Assembly (NCBI GenBank): GCA_003247835.1
Contig: QJYB01000121.1
Coordinates: 1-44,498 of the forward strand
DNA length: 44,498 nt
Source: Gammaproteobacteria bacterium
GTDB taxonomy: Bacteria > Pseudomonadota > Gammaproteobacteria > Pseudomonadales > Azotimanducaceae
Direction: 5' to 3'
This document shows positions 17,002 to 24,614 of the stretch, one piece after another. Each line of letters starts with the position of its first letter. The stretch's first letter is position 1. Both the position numbers and the translations under genes were made by a program. The notes under the pieces were generated by a model. That model did not search any database, had not been told where the DNA came from, and saw only the letters and a list, made by a program, of their open reading frames with translations.

Positions 17002-18303
17002 GTGGAAGACCGTTTCAGGGTCAGTGCGGGCAGCTATGCCTTTCTGTGCTTTCTCACGCTGCTCAACGTGATGAATTTCGTCGACCGCCAGCTGCTCGCC
17101 AGCTTCGCTAATTTCATCGTTCCCGATCTGGGGCTCACCAATACCCAGTTCGGACTGCTGACGGGACTCTTCTTTCTGTTCTTCTACTCGGCCGCCGGGC
17201 TCTTCATGGGCGCCCTGGCAGACACCACCAACAGGACGCGCCTGATCGGTTTCGGTCTTGCCGCGTGGAGCGGGCTGACCGCGCTCTCCGGCGCCGCACG
17301 CGGATTCGTGAGCCTCGCCGTTCCGCGCATGTTCATCGGCGTAGGGGAGTCCATCATGACACCCACCGCCATGTCGCTGCTGGCCGACCGCTTCCCGCCC
17401 CAGCGCCTCGGGTTCGCTTCCGGCTTCTACTACATGGGGGTGCCCATCGGCGTCGGCGCGAGTCTCCTGGTGGTGGGCTATCTGGGTCCGGCCATCGGCT
17501 GGCGCAACTGCTTCTACCTGCTGGGCGCTGTCGGCATCGTCTTCGCCGTCATCATGTGGTTCATGCCGGAAACGCCGAGACGCCATCTGGCCGACAAGCC
17601 TACCGACGCGACGCGCCAGTCCTTCGGTGGGATACTGCGCACCCTGGCCATGGCGCTGAGAACTTCTCCCGCGCTGCTGATGACAATCAGCGGCGGCGTG
17701 GCTTTCCACTTCATTCTCGGCGCCGCCACTTTCGACCAGCTCTGGTACGTGCAGGAACGGGGTTTCGATCGCGCGGAGATCGCGCAGATCACCGGCTGGA
17801 TCGGCATCATCGCCGGTCTGCTCGGTAATCTGTTCGGCGGCATCGGTGGAGACTGGTTTCTGCGCCGCACCGGCATGGGCCGGCCGATGTTCCTGTTCTG
17901 GATCATGCTGGTACTGGCGCCGTTCAGCGTCGCCTACCGATTGGTGCCACCGGATACCGTGTGGTTCTGGCTCGGAGTGTTCATCGGCTTCTTTCAGCTC
18001 GGCTGTTTCTACGGACCCACCTTTTCCACGGTGCAGGAGCTGGTGCCGCCGGAGATCCGGGCTACCGTGGTTGCGCTCTACATCCTGCTGTTGAACATGG
18101 CTGGTGTTGCCATCGGCGTCAGCACCGCAGGCGTTTACGTCGACTGGCTAATCGAACGCGGACACGACGCGCCTTACACCTCCGCGCTGCTGTGGTTCAC
18201 TGTGATCTCACTGTCGGCGATTCCGCTCTTTTTCATGGCGGGACGCCGGTACGAAAAAGACAAGGCCCGGCTGATTGCGACCATCGAGGCCCAGGCCGCC
18301 TGA
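17002..18303 (+). CDS. MFS transporter, spinster-like family
   Basis: This major facilitator of about 433 residues has 12 predicted helices. Helix 1 contains LLNVMNFVDRQLLASFANF, followed by NTQFGLLTGLFFLFFYS. The loop 2-3 motif is MGALADTTNRTRLIGFG and the GVGES motif (RMFIGVGESIMTPTAMS) follows, all characteristic of spinster-like carriers. The GTG at 17002 (MEDRFRVSAGSYAFL) is chosen because GGGGAGACGAG precedes it; ATG at 16963 in the same frame would add 13 residues. The next gene, a sphingosine-1-phosphate-lyase-like PLP enzyme, begins 23 bases after the stop. In animals spinster proteins export sphingosine-1-phosphate; the bacterial substrate here is unknown. Confidence 0.86.
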   Translation: MEDRFRVSAGSYAFLCFLTLLNVMNFVDRQLLASFANFIVPDLGLTNTQFGLLTGLFFLFFYSAAGLFMGALADTTNRTRLIGFGLAAWSGLTALSGAARGFVSLAVPRMFIGVGESIMTPTAMSLLADRFPPQRLGFASGFYYMGVPIGVGASLLVVGYLGPAIGWRNCFYLLGAVGIVFAVIMWFMPETPRRHLADKPTDATRQSFGGILRTLAMALRTSPALLMTISGGVAFHFILGAATFDQLWYVQERGFDRAEIAQITGWIGIIAGLLGNLFGGIGGDWFLRRTGMGRPMFLFWIMLVLAPFSVAYRLVPPDTVWFWLGVFIGFFQLGCFYGPTFSTVQELVPPEIRATVVALYILLLNMAGVAIGVSTAGVYVDWLIERGHDAPYTSALLWFTVISLSAIPLFFMAGRRYEKDKARLIATIEAQAA

Positions 18304-18326
18304 AACCAACCCGACGGAGCTCGACA

Positions 18327-19562
18327 ATGCGCATCACGATGAACGAGCAGGGCCGCGACTGGCCCTCCCTGAAGGCCGAGATGATCGAACGGGGCGGCAA
18401 GGACGCCCGCTGGCGGGAGGGCAGAACGGCCGTGTACGTCTTCAACGCCGGCGAGGACGTGGCGGCTGTTCAGAAGGAGGCCTACACCCTGTACATGTCG
18501 GAGAACGGCCTCGGACCGCTGGCATTTCCGAGCCTCAAGCAGATGGAGGAAGAGGTGGTCGGCATGGGACTGTCCCTGCTGCACGCCCCGGAGACGGGCA
18601 GAGGCACCATCACCTCCGGCGGCACGGATTCCATCACCATGGCGGTCAAGGCCGCCCGGGACTTCGCCCGGGCTGAAGGCGGGCTGACCGGCCAGGGCAA
18701 CCTGGTCGTCCCCTTCTCCGCCCATCCGGCCTTCGACAAGGCGGCAAAGCTCATGGACCTGGAAGTGCGGCGCGTACCCGTAGGGCCCGACCTGCTTGCC
18801 GATACGACTGCCATGGCCGAGGCCTGCGATGCATCCACCATCATGCTGGTCGGTTCGGCACCGAGCTTTCCGTACGGCCTGATCGATCCCATCGAGCAGC
18901 TGAGCCGGCTCGCCGTGGAGCGGAACCTGTGGCTGCACGTGGACGCCTGCGTCGGCGGCTACATCGCGCCATTCGTGCGCATGAACGGCGTCGACGTGCC
19001 GCCCTTCGATTTCGAGCTGCCTGGCGTCCGTTCCATGTCCGCCGATCTCCACAAATACGGCTACTGCGCCAAGGGTGCTTCCACGGTTCTGTATCGCGAC
19101 GAATCGCTGTCCAGGCACATGGCTTTCGACGAGAGCAACTGGCCGGGCGGCCGGATGATCACGCCCACCCTTGCCGGTACCCGACCGGGGGGCGCCATTT
19201 CCGCAGCCTGGGCCGTCATGAATTATCTGGGCGTCGCCGGATACCGGGCCAAACAGGCCCAGGTCACGGACGCCCGAAGACGGGTGGAGGACGGCGTTCG
19301 CGCTCTCGGCTTCGAGGTGCTGGGCACCCCGCTGCTCGGCATCGTCGCCTTCACTCACAGATCTGCGGACGTGTTCGGCGTCTACCGGCAGATGTTCCGC
19401 AAGGGCTGGTTTACCAGTCTGACCACCCAGCCACGCGCGCTGCACCTGATGCTGTCTCCGTTCCACCGGCAGGTGGTCGACGAGTACCTCGAGGACCTGA
19501 AAGTGAGCCTCGAGGAAGCCGCTGACGGCGATTCGGAGCCGTTCGAGGCCCGGTACAGCTGA
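18327..19562 (+). CDS. PLP-dependent lyase/decarboxylase, sphingosine-1-phosphate lyase-like
   Basis: This 411-residue enzyme belongs to the group II decarboxylase superfamily and looks most like the sphingosine-1-phosphate lyase branch. Visible sites are SGGTDSITMAVKAARDFA (about 97-114, PLP phosphate), SAHPAFDKAAKLM with His133 stacking on the cofactor, LHVDACVGGYIAPF with Asp206, and MSADLHKYGYCAKG with the Schiff-base Lys243. It lacks the N-terminal membrane anchor of eukaryotic S1P lyase. The ATG at 18327 has GGAG upstream. It probably forms an operon with the preceding spinster-like carrier. The reaction could be retro-aldol cleavage of a phosphorylated long-chain base or decarboxylation of an amino acid; sequence alone does not decide. 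Confidence 0.84.
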   Translation: MRITMNEQGRDWPSLKAEMIERGGKDARWREGRTAVYVFNAGEDVAAVQKEAYTLYMSENGLGPLAFPSLKQMEEEVVGMGLSLLHAPETGRGTITSGGTDSITMAVKAARDFARAEGGLTGQGNLVVPFSAHPAFDKAAKLMDLEVRRVPVGPDLLADTTAMAEACDASTIMLVGSAPSFPYGLIDPIEQLSRLAVERNLWLHVDACVGGYIAPFVRMNGVDVPPFDFELPGVRSMSADLHKYGYCAKGASTVLYRDESLSRHMAFDESNWPGGRMITPTLAGTRPGGAISAAWAVMNYLGVAGYRAKQAQVTDARRRVEDGVRALGFEVLGTPLLGIVAFTHRSADVFGVYRQMFRKGWFTSLTTQPRALHLMLSPFHRQVVDEYLEDLKVSLEEAADGDSEPFEARYS

Positions 19563-19632
19563 GCTTCGGTGTACACTGCCGGAGATACCAGGGGACCGGC
19601 CACCACCCGCTCGCAGGACGACGACTCAGGAC

Positions 19633-20985
19633 ATGCAGGCCAGAGAAGACTCGGTGCTCGACCACGTCCTGCCGGCGGACGAGGTGACCTCCGCGCTGCT
19701 GGCGCTCGCCGACTGGGCTGAGACCTACCTGCTCAACATCAACGTACTGATCCAGGTCGGCCTGATCGTCGGCGCGCTGGTGCCGGCCATCATTTTCGGT
19801 CCACGGCTGCGCCGACTGATCGACGGTCAGCTGACCAGCCGGGCCAGAACACCGTTCCTCATCCGCCTGTCCGGTGCGCTTGCGGAGCTCGCCACCCCCA
19901 TTGCCCTGTACCTCACGCTCACGGTGATCCGAATCGGCCTGGGCAGCGCCGGGCAGCCCATGGACTGGGTCGCCGCCGCCATCGCGCTGATGAATGCCTG
20001 GATTCTGGTGCGCGTGGTCACGCTGGTGATCCGCTCCAGGTTCTGGTCGCGACTCGCGTTCTACATCGCCTGGCCCATCGCCGCCCTGGATGCCTTCGGC
20101 ATGCTGGGACCCGTCATCGAGCAGATGCGCGACCTGGCCATCCCCCTGGGCCAGGGCGAAGGCGGTCACCCCATCCAGTTCAGCCTGCTCGATGTCATCC
20201 GCACCCTGTTCTACTTCGCGCTCCTGTTCTGGGGCGCGACGACGCTGAGCAGAGTCCTGCAGCAGCGCCTGGAGAAGGTCGAGGAGCTGAGCCCATCGCT
20301 CAAGGCGATGATCTCCAAGATCCTCAACATCGCCCTGCCCCTGATCGCCCTGGTGATCGCGCTGCAGGTCGCCGGGTTCAACCTGGCGACCCTGGCCGTG
20401 TTCAGCGGTGCCGTCGGTCTCGGTATCGGTCTCGGTCTGCAGCGGATCGCCTCGAACTTCATTGCCGGCTTCACCCTCATCGCCGACCGTTCCATCAAGC
20501 CCGGTGACGTGATCGAGATCGACAACACGTTCGGCTGGGTCACCGCCATGCAGGCCCGGTACGTGGCGATCCGGACCAGGGATGGCACCGAGATCCTGAT
20601 TCCCAACGACCGCTTCATCACGGAGGGCGTCACCAACTGGTCGCGGTCGGACAAGTTCGTGCGTCTGCACGCACCTTTCGGCGTGGCGTACGGCACCGAG
20701 GATCTCAGGCTCGTGCAGAAGCTCGCCATGGAAGCTGCCGCTGCCACCGGACGGGTGGTCGAAGCACCGGCCCCGGTCTGCAACCTGGTGGAGTATGGGG
20801 ACAGCTCCGTCAACTTCGACCTGCGGTTCTGGATCACCGATCCGCAGAACGGCATGGCCAACGTCAGGAGCGAGGTGCTCATGGGGTTGTGGGAGCGCCT
20901 GAAAGAGAACGGCATCCAGATCCCCTTTCCCCAGCGCGACATCCACGTCCGCACCTGGAACGAGCCGCCGTCACCACGCGGCTGA
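19633..20985 (+). CDS. MscS-family mechanosensitive channel
   Basis: This 450-residue inner membrane protein has about four to six N-terminal transmembrane helices followed by the conserved MscS pore and beta domain. The pore helix reads LATLAVFSGAVGLGIGLGLQ, followed by RIASNFIAGFTLIADRSIKPGDVIEID and TRDGTEILIPNDRFITEGVTNWSRSD. The C-terminal domain has VNFDLRFWITDPQNG and ends HVRTWNEPPSPRG. It is larger than E. coli MscS (286 residues) and similar to other medium-length homologues with extra N-terminal helices. Its likely role is release of solutes on hypo-osmotic shock. The start ATG at 19633 lacks a good ribosome site. Confidence 0.92.
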   Translation: MQAREDSVLDHVLPADEVTSALLALADWAETYLLNINVLIQVGLIVGALVPAIIFGPRLRRLIDGQLTSRARTPFLIRLSGALAELATPIALYLTLTVIRIGLGSAGQPMDWVAAAIALMNAWILVRVVTLVIRSRFWSRLAFYIAWPIAALDAFGMLGPVIEQMRDLAIPLGQGEGGHPIQFSLLDVIRTLFYFALLFWGATTLSRVLQQRLEKVEELSPSLKAMISKILNIALPLIALVIALQVAGFNLATLAVFSGAVGLGIGLGLQRIASNFIAGFTLIADRSIKPGDVIEIDNTFGWVTAMQARYVAIRTRDGTEILIPNDRFITEGVTNWSRSDKFVRLHAPFGVAYGTEDLRLVQKLAMEAAAATGRVVEAPAPVCNLVEYGDSSVNFDLRFWITDPQNGMANVRSEVLMGLWERLKENGIQIPFPQRDIHVRTWNEPPSPRG

Positions 20986-21075
20986 TACGGTGCCGACCTT
21001 GATTTCTGCCGCCGCGCCCGCACTATCCGCTTCATCCCATCTGGACGTTGCCACCGGAGGCGCTCGGCGGTTCGC

Positions 21076-22038
21076 ATGAAATTCAGGGATTACTACGAAA
21101 CCCTCGGTCTGGACCGCAACGCCAGCGCAGACGACATCAAGCGCGCTTACCGGCGGCTTGCCCGCAAGTATCACCCGGACGTCAGCAAGGAGCCCGACGC
21201 GGAAGCCCGATTCAAGGAGATGAAGGAAGCCTACGAGGTCCTCAAGGATCCGGAGAAACGCGCCGCCTACGACCAGTTCGGCGAGAACTGGGAGGCCGGA
21301 CAGGAGTTTCAGCCGCCGCCCGGCTGGGACGGCTCGTCGTTCACGTACGGCGGCGGCGAGTTCGGCGGGGCCGAGCACTTCAGCGACTTCTTCGAGACCC
21401 TGTTCGGCGGCCGGGGCCGGGAGCGCGATCCGTTCGGTGGCGGCTTCAGCGGCTACCGCGAGGCCCGCATGAACGGCGAGGACGTCAACGCCCGAATCCA
21501 GATCTCGCTGGCCGATTCCTTTCACGGCGCGACCAGGCAGCTCGCGCTGGAAGTTCCGGAAGTCGGTTCTGATGGTCGGGTCGTGCGGCGCCAGAAAACG
21601 CTCAACGTCACCATCCCGAAAGGCATCACGGCCGGTCAGAGGATCCGACTCGAAGGCCAGGGGGGACCGGCATTCGGCAGCGGCGCCAAACCCGGCGATC
21701 TGTACCTCACCGTGGAGTTCACCCCGCAACCGCCGTTCGAAGCCCGCGGCCGCGACATTCACGTCACGCTTCCGGTGACGCCGGCGGAAGCCGTGCTCGG
21801 CAGAACGGTGAAGGCACCGACGCTGGGCGGTACGGTGGAGGTCAGAATTCCGCCCGGCTCGAGCACGGGTAAGAAGCTGCGGTTGAAAGGTCGGGGTCTG
21901 CCGGGCCGCGAGGCCGGGGATCAGATCGTCGAGCTCAGGATCGTCGTCCCCGAAAAGCCGGACAGCGCAACCCGTGCACTCTATGAGGAGCTCGAGAAGG
22001 CTAACCCGCAGAACCCCCGGGCAGGACTGGGCGTGTGA
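21076..22038 (+). CDS. cbpA: Curved DNA-binding protein CbpA, DnaJ-type co-chaperone
   Basis: This 320-residue class II J-protein has an N-terminal J domain (about 4-70) with HPD at 33-35 ([10 protein letters not shown]). A Gly/Phe-rich linker follows (about 85-135), then two C-terminal substrate-binding domains starting [20 protein letters not shown]. There is no zinc-finger, which separates it from DnaJ. The typical lines [19 protein letters not shown] and [21 protein letters not shown] are present. It should stimulate DnaK ATPase and, in E. coli, also binds curved DNA. The gene directly downstream encodes the modulator CbpM, confirming the assignment. The start has GGAGG only at some distance (about -20). 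Confidence 0.94.
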   Translation: MKFRDYYETLGLDRNASADDIKRAYRRLARKYHPDVSKEPDAEARFKEMKEAYEVLKDPEKRAAYDQFGENWEAGQEFQPPPGWDGSSFTYGGGEFGGAEHFSDFFETLFGGRGRERDPFGGGFSGYREARMNGEDVNARIQISLADSFHGATRQLALEVPEVGSDGRVVRRQKTLNVTIPKGITAGQRIRLEGQGGPAFGSGAKPGDLYLTVEFTPQPPFEARGRDIHVTLPVTPAEAVLGRTVKAPTLGGTVEVRIPPGSSTGKKLRLKGRGLPGREAGDQIVELRIVVPEKPDSATRALYEELEKANPQNPRAGLGV

Positions 22039-22051
22039 GGAGGGTGAGACA

Positions 22052-22345
22052 GTGACAGCGAAGAAGCCCACCGGGGTGCACGGTGTGGTGCTCGACACCC
22101 GCACCACCTTCACTCTGGTGGAGTTCTGCAGCGCCTGTGGTGTGGAGCAGCGGCGCATCGTCGAGATGGTCGAAGAAGGCGTGATCGAGCCCATCGCCGG
22201 TCAGGACGACTGGCGTTTTCACGGTGAGGCCCTGCTGCGCGCCAAACGGGCGCTCAGGCTCGTGCGGGATCTGGGGGTGAACTGGCCGGGTGCGGCGCTG
22301 GCGCTGGATCTGCTGGAGGAGATCGAACGGCTCGATCGGCGTTGA
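22052..22345 (+). CDS. cbpM: Chaperone modulator CbpM
   Basis: This 97-residue MerR-like HTH protein modulates CbpA by binding its J domain. The pattern FTLVEFCSACGVEQRRIVEMVEEGVIEP (short form: FTLVEFCSACGVEQ) followed by DDWRFHGEALLRAKRALRLVRDLGVNWPGAALALDLL (short: RAKRALRLVRDLGVN) is diagnostic. The start is GTG at 22052, preceded by GAGGAGGGTGAG, 13 bases after the cbpA stop. Translational linkage with cbpA is expected. The length matches the family (about 100 residues). Confidence 0.92.
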   Translation: MTAKKPTGVHGVVLDTRTTFTLVEFCSACGVEQRRIVEMVEEGVIEPIAGQDDWRFHGEALLRAKRALRLVRDLGVNWPGAALALDLLEEIERLDRR

Positions 22346-22424
22346 TCCGGCAGGATGACCCGTCCGCGTGTGGCTGGCAGAATGAGCCGGCGTCCAAACA
22401 AAGAACCAGCGACAGGGAGCTGTC

Positions 22425-22718
22425 ATGTCCAACGAAGGCTATCACGAACCCATTGCCGAGCTGTCTGCGGAGACCCGTGACATGCATCGGGCCATCGTCT
22501 CCCTCATGGAGGAGCTGGAGGCAGTGGACTGGTACAACCAGCGCGTCGATGCCTGCAAGGATGAGGAACTGAGAGCCATCCTCGCCCACAATCGTGACGA
22601 GGAGAAAGAGCACGCCGCCATGGTGCTGGAATGGATCCGCCGAAAGGACCCCGCCTTCGAAGCGGAGCTCAAAGACTATCTGTTCACCGACAAGCCCATC
22701 GCCCATGGCGATCACTGA
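22425..22718 (+). CDS. Encapsulated-ferritin (EncFtn) family ferroxidase
   Basis: This 97-residue protein closely matches the EncFtn family, best known from Rhodospirillum rubrum and Haliangium. The two-helix core has RAIVSLMEELEAVDWYNQRV and LAHNRDEEKEHAAMVLEW. By register with R. rubrum EncFtn, the iron ligands correspond to Glu30, Glu60 and His63, with entry-site Glu29 and Glu32, Trp36 and Tyr37; all are present. EncFtn forms a decameric ring that oxidises Fe(II) but cannot store iron without the encapsulin shell. Here the protein ends at DKPIAHGDH, without a visible C-terminal encapsulation peptide, and no encapsulin gene follows. The ATG has GGGAG upstream. It sits 79 bases after cbpM. 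Confidence 0.9.
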   Translation: MSNEGYHEPIAELSAETRDMHRAIVSLMEELEAVDWYNQRVDACKDEELRAILAHNRDEEKEHAAMVLEWIRRKDPAFEAELKDYLFTDKPIAHGDH

Positions 22719-22740
22719 GCGGGGCAACTGACAGGAACGC

Positions 22741-22770
22741 GCTTCCCGGGTGCCGCAGCAACCGGGAAGC
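22741..22770 (+). terminator. Hairpin after the EncFtn gene, possible terminator
   Basis: A perfect 9-bp stem (GCTTCCCGG / CCGGGAAGC) encloses a 12-base loop, 22 bases after the EncFtn stop. No U-run follows, so intrinsic termination is uncertain. It could protect the 3' end of the transcript. Confidence 0.45.
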
Positions 22771-22819
22771 ACCTGCCCACAGAATCGGGGCCGTCGACCA
22801 GGCGCGCAGATCGCGTCTG

Positions 22820-23128
22820 CTAGCCTTCAACCTCCTCTTCGGCCTCGTCCTCTGCTGCTTCCATGGCTTCGTCCGCGGCATCCATGGCGTCGGCTGCCGC
22901 CTCGTGGGCTTCCACGGTCGCTTCTTCAGCCTGTTGCATGGCGGCTTCAGCCTCTTCCATGGCTTCATCTGCGGTTGCCTGAGCTGCGGCCGTTGCGTCT
23001 TCCAGCGCTTCGGTGGCCTGCTCCATAGCTTCTACCGCTTGGTCGGAGGGCGCCTCCTCTTTCTGGCAGGCGCTCAAGCCGAGCGTGAGTCCCAGCGCGA
23101 GAATCCAGGTGGCAGTACGGTTGAACAT
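22820..23128 (-). CDS. Small Ala/Glu-rich helical lipoprotein
   Basis: This 102-residue lipoprotein has a signal peptide with lipobox LSAC (MFNRTATWILALGLTLGLSAC, Cys21). The mature part is almost entirely Ala, Glu, Asp, Met and Thr in heptad-like order (EAMEQATEALEDATAAAQAT and so on), predicting a long acidic helix or coiled coil. It has no enzyme motif. Similar small helical lipoproteins (Lpp-like) bridge or space the outer membrane, but this one lacks a C-terminal Lys for peptidoglycan linkage. The ATG has GAGGAG upstream. The 5' leader contains strong inverted repeats at 23156-23194. Confidence 0.82.
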   Translation of the reverse strand: MFNRTATWILALGLTLGLSACQKEEAPSDQAVEAMEQATEALEDATAAAQATADEAMEEAEAAMQQAEEATVEAHEAAADAMDAADEAMEAAEDEAEEEVEG

Positions 23129-23155
23129 GTGAATCTCCTCGTCATTGTTATGCAG

Positions 23156-23194
23156 AGCGTGCTCTGTCGCCGCAGAGCACGCTTACTGTAAGCG
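23156..23194 (-). promoter_or_regulatory. Overlapping inverted repeats upstream of the small lipoprotein gene
   Basis: Two perfect inverted repeats overlap here. One is AGCGTGCTCTG / CAGAGCACGCT (11-bp stem, 23156-23166 with 23173-23183, 6-base loop). The other is the 15-base palindrome CGCTTAC-T-GTAAGCG (23180-23194). They lie 28-66 bases before the ATG at 23128. They could be a regulator-binding site, a 5'-UTR structure, or the terminator of the upstream methyltransferase gene, but no U-run follows. Confidence 0.55.
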
Positions 23195-23285
23195 GCGATG
23201 CCGCGAATTGCACATCCGGCGCACGTCACGCGCCCGCCCGCCGATACCCGCCGGGCATCTTCACGGAGGAGCCCGTCGGTATCCG

Positions 23286-23936
23286 CTACGACCTGCCGAA
23301 CAGCAGTTCCAGCCGACCCTCCTGCAGCAGGGTCGCCCGCTGTATGGTCAGCGCGGGAAAATGCTCCGTGAGCTGCTGCTGAGTGTGGGCATGGTATGGC
23401 GTGGTGCACTCTCCCGGCCGGAGCAGCAGATGCGTCCCCTTCAGGATCCCGTACCGGTAGTACTCCCGCCCGCTGTTCAGCGTCGGGTCGCCAGCACGCG
23501 CCCCGGCATGCAGCGCACCGAATCCGTAACCCAGGGTCCGGCGGTCGATGTGCGGTGCCAGAGCCCGACTGAGACCTTCAAGGGCGACCAGATCGATGTG
23601 ATGAAACGTATCCCAGAACAGGCACACGTCGAACACCAGACCTTCGGGCAGGCTCAGGTACTGCTTGAAGGCCTGTGCGGCCGTCGCCGCGTCCAGCTCT
23701 TCCGGCGGATCTGTGACGAACATGCAACCAAGCAGGTCCACGAAGTGGATGCGGGCATGGTAGCCCGCAAAGAAATCCACGGTGCTCTGCGCGCCGGTGC
23801 CCGCATCCAGCACATTGATCCGGCCCCGTTCCTCCATGCCCTCCAGCAGCATGGGTAACAGGCGGCTCGACACCGCATCCGGTTCCGAATGCCGGCCGCC
23901 GGCGTTCGACGACGCCGTCCGCTTTCTGGTCAGCAT
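23286..23936 (-). CDS. Class I SAM-methyltransferase-like protein
   Basis: This 216-residue protein has a methyltransferase-like core: LLPMLLEGMEERGRINVLDAGTGAQSTVDFF (short: INVLDAGTGAQSTVDFF, about 41-57) then ARIHFVDLLG and a middle strand VFDVCLFWDTFHHIDLVALEGL (short: FDVCLFWDTFHHIDL). The DAGTG loop is a plausible SAM site, but later motifs are not standard, so the activity is uncertain. It begins 8 bases after the bactofilin stop on the same strand, so the two are probably co-transcribed and linked to cell envelope or cytoskeletal function. The ATG at 23936 lies just after the bactofilin stop. Confidence 0.7.
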   Translation of the reverse strand: MLTRKRTASSNAGGRHSEPDAVSSRLLPMLLEGMEERGRINVLDAGTGAQSTVDFFAGYHARIHFVDLLGCMFVTDPPEELDAATAAQAFKQYLSLPEGLVFDVCLFWDTFHHIDLVALEGLSRALAPHIDRRTLGYGFGALHAGARAGDPTLNSGREYYRYGILKGTHLLLRPGECTTPYHAHTQQQLTEHFPALTIQRATLLQEGRLELLFGRS

Positions 23937-23944
23937 GGCAGCTA

Positions 23945-24457
23945 TCAGCCGCCGGTCTGACTCTGCTTGTCTTCCACCGCCTCCGGCTTGGTGGGACCCG
24001 CCATCCGCTTCGGCGGTACGGCTGCGGCGGCCTTGGTCTCGCCCGGATCCATGTCGATGGAGCCTTTGAACTTCGCACCATCCTCCAGGGTCACCCTGGG
24101 TGCGACGATGTTGCCGAGCACGCGGCCGGACTTGGTGATGATCACTTTCTCGGTGCCCGAGATGTCGCCGGTGACCTGACCGTCTACCCGTACCGTCTTG
24201 GCGGCGAGATTGGCCTTCACCTGGCCCTTCTGGCCGATGGTGAGGTCGTGGCCGGAGAGCTCCACCGAGCCTTCTACGGAACCCTCGATAACCAGATTCT
24301 CGTCACCGCTCACTTCACCTTTGATCTTGATGGTTGATCCGATCACTGCCGTATTCCTCGTGTTGTATGCATCTGCGGGAAGCTCCGAACGGGGCGGAGA
24401 ACTGAAGGTGACGGGCGTTTCGTCGGGGGGACTGGTGTCCTTTCGTTTATCGAACAT
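23945..24457 (-). CDS. Bactofilin (polymer-forming cytoskeletal protein)
   Basis: This 170-residue bactofilin has a disordered N-terminus (MFDKRKDTSPPDETPVTFSS), then the repetitive beta-helix core from about 42 to 140. Examples are NTAVIGSTIKIKGEVSGDEN, LVIEGSVEGSVELSGHDLTI, GQVKANLAAKTVRVDGQVTG and KVIITKSGRVLGNIVAPRVT. The tail is Pro/Lys/Ala-rich. Bactofilins polymerise without nucleotide and organise peptidoglycan synthesis or cell shape. The ATG at 24457 with GAGG about 9 bases upstream is preferred; longer in-frame readings start in non-conserved sequence. The usual neighbouring M23 peptidase is absent; a methyltransferase-like gene follows instead. Confidence 0.92.
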   Translation of the reverse strand: MFDKRKDTSPPDETPVTFSSPPRSELPADAYNTRNTAVIGSTIKIKGEVSGDENLVIEGSVEGSVELSGHDLTIGQKGQVKANLAAKTVRVDGQVTGDISGTEKVIITKSGRVLGNIVAPRVTLEDGAKFKGSIDMDPGETKAAAAVPPKRMAGPTKPEAVEDKQSQTGG

Positions 24458-24614
24458 GGCTGCGACCTCTTGTATAGCAGAACGATGTAAGGATCCGCTG
24501 CCAACTATAGGCGATTCCGCATGCCGATAAAATGACAACTTACTGGAGGCTAGAGGTGCGCCGAATACAGCCTCGATACCGTATGCTCTCTGCCATTCAC
24601 GCAGCAGACCCAAG

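Noticed and set aside
22716..22838. Possible third Sec read-through: the TGA ending EncFtn is followed by a 9-bp hairpin with G at the first loop base, 31 nt away, and an open frame
   Set aside because: The read-through sequence has no family similarity and no encapsulation signal, and EncFtn ends at about this place in relatives. The hairpin fits a terminator or 3' structure better.
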